Source of the DNA: Caldisericaceae bacterium
GTDB taxonomy: Bacteria > Caldisericota > Caldisericia > Caldisericales > Caldisericaceae
NCBI GenBank assembly: GCA_026987225.1
Contig: JALSNB010000378.1
Coordinates: forward strand, 1 to 6,134
Length of the DNA stretch: 6,134 nucleotides
Reading direction: 5' to 3'
This document shows, one piece after another, positions 1-5,350 of the stretch. Positions within the stretch are counted from its first letter, which is position 1. Each line of letters starts with the position of its first letter. A program made the translations under genes and the position numbers. The notes under the pieces are model-generated. The model had not been told where the DNA came from. It saw only the letters and a program-made list of their open reading frames with translations, and did no database searches.

Positions 1-601
1 TGTCCGCAGTCTGTGCAACCTTTTGGATATTTTTTGTGTGAGAGTGGCAAATCGTTACGGTTGCATTTTCTTTGAGCAGAAGCAGGGCAACTGGTTTTCC
101 TACGATATTGCTCCTTCCGATTACCACCGCCGTTTTCCCGTCGATTTCGGTTGTATGGCGTATTGCTTCCATAATGCTCTGTGCCGTTGCCGGAATGAAA
201 GTAGGATTACCTTCCAGCAGTTTACCCATGTTTATCGGATGAAACCCGTCTATGTCCTTTAACGGGCTGATTGCGTTTAAAACCGTTTTCGGATCGATTC
301 TTTTCGGAAGGGGGAGTTCCAGAAGTATGCCGTTTATCTCTTTTCTGTCGTTGAGCCTTCCTATCGTTGTGAGCAGTTCGCTTTCGCTCGTTTCTTCCGG
401 CATTTTGTAGTGCTCGGCGTATATTCCGAGTTTTTCCGCCCTTTTTCTGATGCTTCTTGCGTAGGCAAGGCTTGCCTTGTTCTCTCCGATTTGAATGATT
501 GTGAGCGCCGGGTTTACTCCTTTTCCTTTAACAAACTTTATTTCTTCCGTAAGCGCTCCTTCCAATTCCATTGCTATTCTGTTTCCGTCTATTATTTTTA
601 T
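1..601 (-). CDS. folD: FolD-family methylenetetrahydrofolate dehydrogenase (3' end beyond window), probable ATA start
   Basis: The 200 visible codons are an open minus-strand frame matching FolD, the cytoplasmic enzyme that oxidises 5,10-methylene-THF to methenyl-THF and normally hydrolyses that to 10-formyl-THF. The usual length is near 280 residues, so roughly 80 C-terminal residues lie outside. Seen in order (ATA = residue 1): KIIDGN at 2-7, catalytic-region helix with Y47, GILLELPLP at 91-99, KDIDGFHP at 115-122 with the conserved Asp118, PATAQS at 137-142 where most FolDs have PCTPxG, and the nucleotide-binding GRSNIVGKP at 162-170. The catalytic Lys four residues after the Tyr is Ile51, and the Gln of GILVQLPLP is Glu95, so cyclohydrolase activity is doubtful. 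Start: no ATG, GTG or TTG lies in frame near the N-terminus. ATA at 601 follows AGGAGG with 6 bases between and restores the conserved KIIDG start. The first in-frame ATG (571) would remove that motif. Family call is firm; start and activity are inference. Confidence 0.9.
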   Translation of the reverse strand, partial: MKIIDGNRIAMELEGALTEEIKFVKGKGVNPALTIIQIGENKASLAYARSIRKRAEKLGIYAEHYKMPEETSESELLTTIGRLNDRKEINGILLELPLPKRIDPKTVLNAISPLKDIDGFHPINMGKLLEGNPTFIPATAQSIMEAIRHTTEIDGKTAVVIGRSNIVGKPVALLLLKENATVTICHSHTKNIQKVAQTAD

Positions 602-604
602 GAT

Positions 605-612
605 GCACCTCC
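605..612 (-). promoter_or_regulatory. Shine-Dalgarno that decides the folD start
   Basis: On the minus strand the sequence reads AGGAGGTGCATCATAAAA. The AGGAGG core occupies 607-612, and ATA at 601-599 is 6 bases after it, the ideal spacing; ATC at 604-602 is 3 bases away. The GTG overlapping the core (608-606) is in the wrong frame. This places initiation on a non-canonical codon unless the base sequence contains an error. Confidence 0.6.
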
Positions 613-629
613 TACCTTGTTTTCTTCCT

Positions 630-635
630 ATTATA
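630..635 (-). promoter_or_regulatory. Candidate -10 box for folD
   Basis: A perfect TATAAT is read on the minus strand 29 bases before the proposed ATA start, predicting a transcript start near 623 and a leader of about 22 bases containing the Shine-Dalgarno. No good -35 is visible 16-18 bases upstream, so the call rests on the -10 alone. Confidence 0.5.
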
Positions 636-653
636 CTATTTTTTGTAAAATGA

Positions 654-659
654 TATAAT
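654..659 (+). promoter_or_regulatory. Candidate -10 box for the HAS-barrel/herA operon
   Basis: A perfect TATAAT ends 6 bases before the ATG at 666, predicting a transcript start at or very near that ATG. It overlaps the region upstream of the divergent folD -10, so the two promoters may compete. The sequence 17 bases upstream (TTATAC) is a poor -35. Confidence 0.5.
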
Positions 660-665
660 ATCGGT

Positions 666-1241
666 ATGTTAGGAGAAATTATAATTGTTCAACCGGGACT
701 TCTTTTGGCGGAGGGAAAAAGAGGGAAATTGCCTCCCATAGGTAGTATTGTTAAAACTCAGCATCCTATTTATTGCATTGTTGTTTCTCATGCGATAGAC
801 AGCAAGATCCCCGGCAGATTGCCGATTGCTTACGGTAAATCCATTACCGAGCTGGAAAACGAAGAGCCGCAAGTGTTTGAACTAATGAAATGGATGTTTC
901 AAATCGTTCCGTTCGGCAGCTTGAAGAACGAAAAACTTTTCGTAGCGTATCCTGCAAATGCAATTGAAACTCATTCCACTCTGGATTACGCAACGGACAG
1001 CGAAATAGAAAAAATTTTTGCGGACGATCTCTCTTTTATAAATTTCTTATTCAGGCTTGACAAATCCGTTATACCGATGCGAGACGAGGCTGTCATAAAC
1101 TTTTTGAACAAGTATTTTTCGCTTTTGCCATCGGAAAACAGGGAAAAAGAGTACAAAAAAGTTATGAGGCATATCGCCGTGCTTCTTAAAAACGATTATT
1201 TCTCTCTCAGTGCGATCATATCGGGGGTGGAAAAGCCATGA
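666..1241 (+). CDS. Standalone HAS-barrel-like protein paired with HerA (function unknown)
   Basis: A 191-residue soluble protein with no signal peptide or membrane segment. The first ~110 residues look like a HAS-barrel, the small beta-barrel found at the N-terminus of HerA ATPases: a Gly/Pro-rich PPIGSIVKT at about 23-31, a strand-rich YCIVVSHAIDS, then PGRLPIAYGKS and a helix PQVFELMKWMF near 69-79. The C-terminal ~80 residues are mostly helical and end with a KNDYFSLSAII segment. From memory this layout, including the helix and the KDDY-like end, resembles hypothetical proteins encoded beside HerA-type ATPases in cyanobacteria; that comparison needs a search. It overlaps herA by ATGA, implying translational coupling and a shared complex or process. 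Start: ATG 666 is the only standard start after an in-frame stop at 651, but it has no upstream Shine-Dalgarno and lies where transcription should begin, so it may be leaderless. An AGGAG at 671-675 inside the frame could instead serve ATA 681 or ATT 684. It does not resemble the NurA nuclease. Confidence 0.7.
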   Translation: MLGEIIIVQPGLLLAEGKRGKLPPIGSIVKTQHPIYCIVVSHAIDSKIPGRLPIAYGKSITELENEEPQVFELMKWMFQIVPFGSLKNEKLFVAYPANAIETHSTLDYATDSEIEKIFADDLSFINFLFRLDKSVIPMRDEAVINFLNKYFSLLPSENREKEYKKVMRHIAVLLKNDYFSLSAIISGVEKP

Positions 1242-2791
1242 TCGGATTTTTGAAATCAGGTTCTTTAACGGACGGTTTTGTAATCAGGCTTAATGCGGAT
1301 GTTTCCACCGAGGCGCTGCGTATAGGGGATTTTATTGTTGTGCATGGCGGCTTGTATGATTATTTCGGCATTGTCGAGGATATAAAAATTTCCTGTTCGA
1401 ACGAAGATGTGTTTTTTGATCCGCCGCAGGATTCGTTGGTGAGAGATGTGCTTACCGGATCGGTGATTTTCAGCGAGATTAAAGTTGTTCCGTATCTCAT
1501 GGTTGAGCATACGACAAATTACGTGCACTCAATAAAAACGATACCCGGGCATTTTTCGGAGGCGAAAAAAGCGGACGGGGAAGATCTTGACAAAATTTTC
1601 AAAAATGTGGGTAATTTGCCGTTCCATATAGGGCATCCGCTAACCATGGAAAGCGAACGTATTTTTGTGGATCTCGAAAAACTCTACATGAGAAACAATG
1701 CGATTTTCGGAATAACGGGTTCGGGAAAAACTTTTCTTGCGAGAATTTTGTTTTCAGGACTCATATCGAATAATGCCGCATCTCTTCTCATTTTCGACAT
1801 GCACAACGAATACGGGCGGTTTGCAAAAACCGAAAAAGGCAGCAAAAAGTTGCAATCTTTGAAGTCGCTTTTTCCTGACAAGGTGAAAGTTTTTGACGTT
1901 TCCACAAAAAACAAGGATGCTGATAATTTTATCTCGATCCCTTACAAAGACTTAATGCCAAAGGATTTTGAAATACTCGCCCATATTTTGAACTACTCCG
2001 AAAAGTCGGCGGAAACCGCTTATCTTGTTTACAGAAGAGTCGGTAGTGAGTGGCTCAAATACATTTTCGGCCTGGCAGAACTTTCGAGTAATGAATTGGA
2101 AGACGAAGCAAAAAGAATAGGTGTAAATCCTTCGGCTCTTTCCGCACTAATTAGGCATCTTATGAAACTGAAAAGCCTTGATTTTTTAAAAGATGTGGAG
2201 GAGAGCGAGAGCGGAATCAAAGAAATTTTGAAACTGCTAAAAAGCGGAATTTCCGTTGTTATTCAGTTTTCCGGTAAGTCTGCAAATAATCCGCTTGCTT
2301 ATTTTGCAGTTGCCAATATCCTTACGCGAAGGATTCATGACGAATATGCGAAACTTGAAGAATCGGAAAGGGATAAGAGCAGAATTGCCATAGTGATTGA
2401 AGAGGCGCACAAGTTTTTGTCAACGAGTATAAAAGAAAAGAACGTTTTCGGCACAATTGCACGGGAAATGAGAAAGTTCAACGTTACGCTGTTTATTATC
2501 GATCAGAGGCCATCCGAAATTGATCCCGAGGTGCTTTCTCAGGTGGGAACGCGTTTTGTTATGCAACTTATGGACGATCGCGACATGGATGCCGTTTTTC
2601 AGGGTGCGGGCGGAGGGCGAAATTTGAAAACGATTTTGAGGAGTCTGCAACCGCAGGAAGTATTGCTGTTCGGGTATGCAGTGCCAATGCCAGTTGCGAT
2701 GCGAGTGAGGGAATACGACGAAAGTTTCTTCTCTGAAGTTAGCTCGAGCAATAAAAAACGGCCTGCAAACGAAGCGGACGATCTATATTAA
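1238..2791 (+). CDS. herA: HerA-type DNA translocase/helicase ATPase with N-terminal HAS-barrel
   Basis: A 517-residue HerA/FtsK-superfamily ATPase, expected to form a hexameric ring that translocates DNA. Residues ~1-95 form a HAS-barrel. The P-loop GITGSGKT is at 158-165 (Lys164), followed by the strand LLIFDMHNEYG (183-193) typical of HerA. Walker B is IVIEEAH at 385-391 with Glu388 and Glu389. The sensor stretch FIIDQRPSEIDPEVLSQ at 419-435 matches the HerA/VirB4 SQRPSEI signature, with Asp in place of the usual first Ser. An AREMRKFNV segment (408-416) precedes it, where family members carry conserved basic residues. The length is normal for the family. The start ATG overlaps the upstream stop codon and has a GGGGGTGG Shine-Dalgarno at 1223-1230. 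In archaea HerA works with NurA in DNA-end resection; in bacteria some HerA proteins pair with nuclease, SIR2 or other effectors in phage defence. Here the only clear partner is the small HAS-barrel protein, so the role is open. Family call is firm; substrate and process are not. Confidence 0.88.
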   Translation: MIGFLKSGSLTDGFVIRLNADVSTEALRIGDFIVVHGGLYDYFGIVEDIKISCSNEDVFFDPPQDSLVRDVLTGSVIFSEIKVVPYLMVEHTTNYVHSIKTIPGHFSEAKKADGEDLDKIFKNVGNLPFHIGHPLTMESERIFVDLEKLYMRNNAIFGITGSGKTFLARILFSGLISNNAASLLIFDMHNEYGRFAKTEKGSKKLQSLKSLFPDKVKVFDVSTKNKDADNFISIPYKDLMPKDFEILAHILNYSEKSAETAYLVYRRVGSEWLKYIFGLAELSSNELEDEAKRIGVNPSALSALIRHLMKLKSLDFLKDVEESESGIKEILKLLKSGISVVIQFSGKSANNPLAYFAVANILTRRIHDEYAKLEESERDKSRIAIVIEEAHKFLSTSIKEKNVFGTIAREMRKFNVTLFIIDQRPSEIDPEVLSQVGTRFVMQLMDDRDMDAVFQGAGGGRNLKTILRSLQPQEVLLFGYAVPMPVAMRVREYDESFFSEVSSSNKKRPANEADDLY

Positions 2792-2803
2792 GGGAGGTTT
2801 TGT

Positions 2804-3598
2804 ATGTATCCGATTTTTATAAAAATAGGCGATTTTACAATCAGGACTTACGGTGTAATCGTGGCGATTGCAACGATTGCCGGTATTCTTATTGCAATGC
2901 ACTATGCGGAAAAGTTTCATGTAACGGATGAAGATACGTTTCTCACAATTGCAATATGGACTATCATAGGCGGAATTATCGGAGCACGTATATTCTGGAT
3001 CCTTGTTTCTCCGAATCTTTCCTATTATATTGCCAACCCTCAACATATACTTGCCATTTGGGAAGGCGGGCTCTCTTTCGAAGGAACTGCTTTCGGCGGG
3101 CTTATCACGCTTTACATCGTTTTGAGGTATTACAAAATAAACTTCTGGGCGTTTTTGGATACCGTTGTGCCGGGTGTGGGCATAGGCTACGGTATAGGAA
3201 AGTTTGCATGCTTTTTTAACGGATGCTGCTATGGCCTTCAGGTGCCTAAATGGTGGCCGCATTTCTTTCCTTTTGCAAATGTGTTTACAAATCCGCAGTC
3301 CGAATGCTACATGCTAAACAAACCGCTTTTCCCCGCACAGCTTATGGATTCTGCGGCGGGATGGATCGCTTTTCTGTACGTGGTGCTCTATGCGGCAAAA
3401 CACAGGACTTACAAAGGGGAGATGTTTGTTAAATTCGTATATGTGTTTTCGCCTTTGCTGTTTGCCGTGGAATTTGTTCGCTATATTCCCACGCGCTTTT
3501 TGCATCTCACACCGAATCAGTGGAGTGCAATAGCGTTATTCATCTTTGCTTTTGTAGCGGAGCGTTTTTTGAAAAAGCGGTTTCCACTAACCGATTAA
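2804..3598 (+). CDS. lgt: Prolipoprotein diacylglyceryl transferase (divergent)
   Basis: A 264-residue polytopic inner-membrane protein with about seven hydrophobic segments. Lgt transfers diacylglycerol from phosphatidylglycerol to the lipobox cysteine of prolipoproteins. Recognisable landmarks are YG at 16-17, GAR at 60-62, WEGGLSFEG at 86-94, Asp119 before the VVPGVGIGYG segment, GKFACFFNGCCYG at 132-144, PAQL at 177-180 and VEFVR at 222-226 (Arg226 matching E. coli Arg239). Odd points relative to E. coli Lgt are Glu93 for His103, Lys133 for Arg143, Cys136 for Asn146, and FPAQLMD where HPSQLYE is usual. The GCCYG ending is common in Lgt proteins of other phyla, so some of these changes may be lineage-specific, but the set makes activity less certain. 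AGGGAGG at 2791-2797 gives a strong ribosome site 6 bases before ATG 2804. The 12-base gap after herA suggests one operon. Family assignment is solid; catalytic competence is inferred. Confidence 0.88.
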   Translation: MYPIFIKIGDFTIRTYGVIVAIATIAGILIAMHYAEKFHVTDEDTFLTIAIWTIIGGIIGARIFWILVSPNLSYYIANPQHILAIWEGGLSFEGTAFGGLITLYIVLRYYKINFWAFLDTVVPGVGIGYGIGKFACFFNGCCYGLQVPKWWPHFFPFANVFTNPQSECYMLNKPLFPAQLMDSAAGWIAFLYVVLYAAKHRTYKGEMFVKFVYVFSPLLFAVEFVRYIPTRFLHLTPNQWSAIALFIFAFVAERFLKKRFPLTD

Positions 3599-3599
3599 G

Positions 3600-4031
3600 C
3601 TATTTACCCTTCTCTTTTAGTTTGTTTGAAAAGTATGCATACATCGCATCGTAAAGGTAAAATTCCTTTTCAAGCGTTTCGTAATCGTCTTTGCATATCA
3701 TCCTGTAGCCACGTGCCAGCATATCCAGCATGTTTGATTCGGGCGGTGCGTCAGGTGCATCGGTATCCGCACCGTGAACGATTTTTTGAATTTCTTTTAC
3801 CGCAGGATCGGTGATATTATACTTTTCGACGATTGCGTCAAACGAACAGTTATTGCCGTGATGCCCTAACTCCACTCCGGGCATGTCGAATGGTATTCCT
3901 TCTTTGATCGTCTTCGGATCCGTATCTTTCGGCACGAAAATAAATTCCGCATCTTTATCAACGAACCTTTTGATAAGCCACGGGCATGCCACCCTGTCAA
4001 CGTGAACGTGTTCTCTTGTTACCCACTTCAT
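3600..4031 (-). CDS. Free-standing ChrB C-terminal domain protein (chromate-resistance family)
   Basis: A 143-residue soluble protein without signal peptide. It matches the ChrB C-terminal domain over its whole length: WVTREH at 3-8, VDRVACPWLIKRF at 11-23, IPFDMPGVELGHHGNNCSFDAI at 46-67 (read as two joined motifs), a central HGADTD at 86-91 and the closing YDAMYAYF at 127-134. Conserved His57, His58, Cys62, His86 and several Asp residues could bind metal; this is inference. Full ChrB proteins carry an additional N-terminal domain and act as chromate-responsive regulators or resistance factors next to the ChrA exporter; here that domain and chrA are absent, so a general redox or metal role is as likely as chromate resistance. 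The start ATG has GGAGGTGAG just upstream (4036-4044 on the minus strand). The gene meets lgt tail-to-tail with a single base between the stop codons. Confidence 0.85.
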   Translation of the reverse strand: MKWVTREHVHVDRVACPWLIKRFVDKDAEFIFVPKDTDPKTIKEGIPFDMPGVELGHHGNNCSFDAIVEKYNITDPAVKEIQKIVHGADTDAPDAPPESNMLDMLARGYRMICKDDYETLEKEFYLYDAMYAYFSNKLKEKGK

Positions 4032-4055
4032 AAACTCACCTCCGATTTTTTCTTT

Positions 4056-4083
4056 ATATTACCACAAAAACTTAAAGTCGCAA
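4056..4083 (-). promoter_or_regulatory. Candidate promoter for the ChrB-like gene
   Basis: On the minus strand TTGCGA (4083-4078) and TAATAT (4061-4056) are separated by 16 bases, each matching 4 of 6 consensus positions. The predicted transcript start is near 4049, shortly before the Shine-Dalgarno at 4044-4036, leaving a short leader. Confidence 0.35.
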
Positions 4084-4107
4084 TTTTTAATTTTCCGCTG
4101 AGATTAC

Positions 4108-4113
4108 TATAAT
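4108..4113 (+). promoter_or_regulatory. Candidate -10 box for the ATPase gene
   Basis: A perfect TATAAT, predicting a transcript start near 4120, about 45 bases before the ATG. The -35 position holds only a T-rich run. A second TATAAT at 4147-4152 is less likely because transcription from it would start inside the ribosome site. Confidence 0.5.
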
Positions 4114-4144
4114 GGGGTTGAGTAACTCAAAGGGGGTTGAGTAA
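4114..4144 (+). repeat. Operator-like repeat: direct repeat plus palindrome in the ATPase leader
   Basis: GGGGTTGAGTAA occurs twice, at 4114-4125 and 4133-4144, in phase by 19 bases. Between them lies ACTCAA, so the half-sites run TTGAGT (4118-4123), ACTCAA (4125-4130), TTGAGT (4137-4142). The first two form the palindrome TTGAGTAACTCAA; the last two can pair in RNA around an AGGGGG loop just before the Shine-Dalgarno. The position immediately after the -10 box suits a repressor site or a leader hairpin. The ATPase downstream has a winged-helix-like C-terminus, so autoregulation is possible but unproven. Confidence 0.6.
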
Positions 4145-4164
4145 AATATAATAAGGAGGTGGCT

Positions 4165-5280
4165 ATGTATTTTTCGCTTGAGCCGAAAAGAAAGAGAGAA
4201 GATCTCTATGATAGAGAAAGAGAATTAAACGAACTTGAAAAAGCCACAGAAAACGGAAGAATAATATTGCTTACCGGTATAAGGAGAATTGGCAAAACAT
4301 CACTTTTGCAAGTGTTTTTAGAGGAGAGAAAAACGCAGGGGAAAATGTATGTGTTTATGGATTGCAGGAATTTTGTGAAAGGTACTAACAGAATTGATAA
4401 GGATTATTTTGATAGGGTTTTTTTAGAATCACTCGATAAAATAACTGCAAATAGGAAGTGGAAGAATGTTTTAAAAAATATTACCAGAGTGAGCGTTTCC
4501 GGTATTCAAGTGGATTCGCATAAAGCGGATGGAAAGGGTTTAAGCATTCATCAGAAACTCGACGAGATTAACGAACTTCTCGGAAGGGTGGGAAAAAAAC
4601 TTATTATTGCTCTCGATGAAGCTCAGAACCTTCGTTTTTATGGAGTGGGCGGCTATTCCATGCTGAACATTTTTGCTCATGCATACGATCATCTTGAAAA
4701 TATCAAGTTTATTATTACGGGTTCTGAAGTAGGCTTGCTTCACGATTTTTTGAAACTCGATAACCCGAAAGCCCCGATGTATGGCAGATATGTAAATGAA
4801 ATTCATCTTGAGCGGTTTGCTCGCGAACAATCGATAGATTTTCTTACGAAGGGGTTTAAACAGGTAGGGATGAAACCTGATATGAGGGAAATAGAAAAAG
4901 CGGTGGATATATTGGACGGCATGGTGGGCTATCTTGTTATTTACGGTTATGTTGTGTATTCCTCGAAAGATTACGGAGGGGCTTTGAAAAAAGCAGTTGA
5001 AATGGCGGAAAATCTCGTCCGTGTCGAACTTGACGAGCTTGGCAGAAGATCTGAAAATTATAAAAATGTCCTGAAAGCCGTTGCATTCGGAATGAGCAAT
5101 TTTTCAAATATCAAGAGATATATTGAAACTAACTACGGCGGAATTAGCGATCAAACGTTGAGTAATAATCTTAATGCTCTGGTTAAGCAATGTTTTCTTT
5201 CATTCAAGTATGAAAAGGGTTCGAAAGTATATACGATTCCAGATCCTATCTTAAGGAAATTACTGCTTTGCGTAAAGTAA
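4165..5280 (+). CDS. Archaeal-type P-loop ATPase (ATPase_2 family) with C-terminal winged-helix-like region
   Basis: A 371-residue AAA/STAND-like ATPase of the family first recognised in archaea; cellular role unknown. Seen in order: YDREREL at 15-21, the typical entry motif; Walker A GIRRIGKT at 38-45 (Lys44); Walker B LIIALDEAQ at 146-154 (Asp151, Glu152); sensor-1-like FIITGSEVGLL at 182-192; the GRYVNEIHLERF segment at 207-218; and a C-terminal region (~295-371) with SDQTLSNNLNALVKQCFL, resembling a winged-helix domain, ending in IPDPILRKLLL, common near the C-terminus in this family. No membrane segment or signal peptide. Start: ATG 4165 is preferred because AAGGAGG (4153-4159) sits 5 bases upstream; an in-frame GTG at 4159 overlaps that ribosome site and would add two residues. 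The gene is single, with its own promoter and operator-like leader. Relatives are often patchily distributed, so horizontal acquisition is plausible. Confidence 0.85.
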   Translation: MYFSLEPKRKREDLYDRERELNELEKATENGRIILLTGIRRIGKTSLLQVFLEERKTQGKMYVFMDCRNFVKGTNRIDKDYFDRVFLESLDKITANRKWKNVLKNITRVSVSGIQVDSHKADGKGLSIHQKLDEINELLGRVGKKLIIALDEAQNLRFYGVGGYSMLNIFAHAYDHLENIKFIITGSEVGLLHDFLKLDNPKAPMYGRYVNEIHLERFAREQSIDFLTKGFKQVGMKPDMREIEKAVDILDGMVGYLVIYGYVVYSSKDYGGALKKAVEMAENLVRVELDELGRRSENYKNVLKAVAFGMSNFSNIKRYIETNYGGISDQTLSNNLNALVKQCFLSFKYEKGSKVYTIPDPILRKLLLCVK

Positions 5281-5312
5281 TTAGATATATTTCTTAACGG
5301 TTATTTTTGCAC

Positions 5313-5318
5313 TATAAT
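5313..5318 (+). promoter_or_regulatory. Candidate -10 box for the phosphodiesterase gene
   Basis: A perfect TATAAT within ACTATAATG, a 9-base core also present before the ATPase gene (4106-4114). It is flanked by GCAC and GTGC. The predicted transcript start is near 5325, giving a leader of about 25 bases that contains AAAGGAG. No clear -35 is present. Confidence 0.5.
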
Positions 5319-5350
5319 GTGCGGAAGGCTTGAGCGGAAAGGAGATAGGG

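Noticed and set aside
569..571. ATG as start of folD
   Set aside because: It would delete the conserved KIIDG N-terminus and has no good ribosome site; kept only as a fallback.
606..608. GTG within AGGAGGTG as folD start
   Set aside because: It is out of frame with the FolD protein and lies inside the ribosome site.
666..2791. HerA pair as an anti-phage defence system
   Set aside because: No nuclease, SIR2 or other effector domain is encoded beside it, and the neighbours are housekeeping genes.
2783..3262. 159-codon minus-strand open frame opposite lgt
   Set aside because: The plus strand encodes a clear Lgt protein there; the opposite frame has no recognisable motifs or ribosome site.
4147..4152. 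Second TATAAT before the ATPase gene as its promoter
   Set aside because: Transcription would begin inside the ribosome site, leaving no functional leader.
4159..4161. GTG as start of the ATPase gene
   Set aside because: It overlaps the AAGGAGG ribosome site; ATG 4165 has correct spacing.
5295..5308. TAACGGTTA followed by T-run as terminator of the ATPase gene
   Set aside because: The inverted repeat has 4-base arms and a single-base centre, so it cannot form a stable hairpin.
5309..5322. GCAC/GTGC inverted repeat around a -10 box as an operator
   Set aside because: Four-base arms are too short to set apart from chance.
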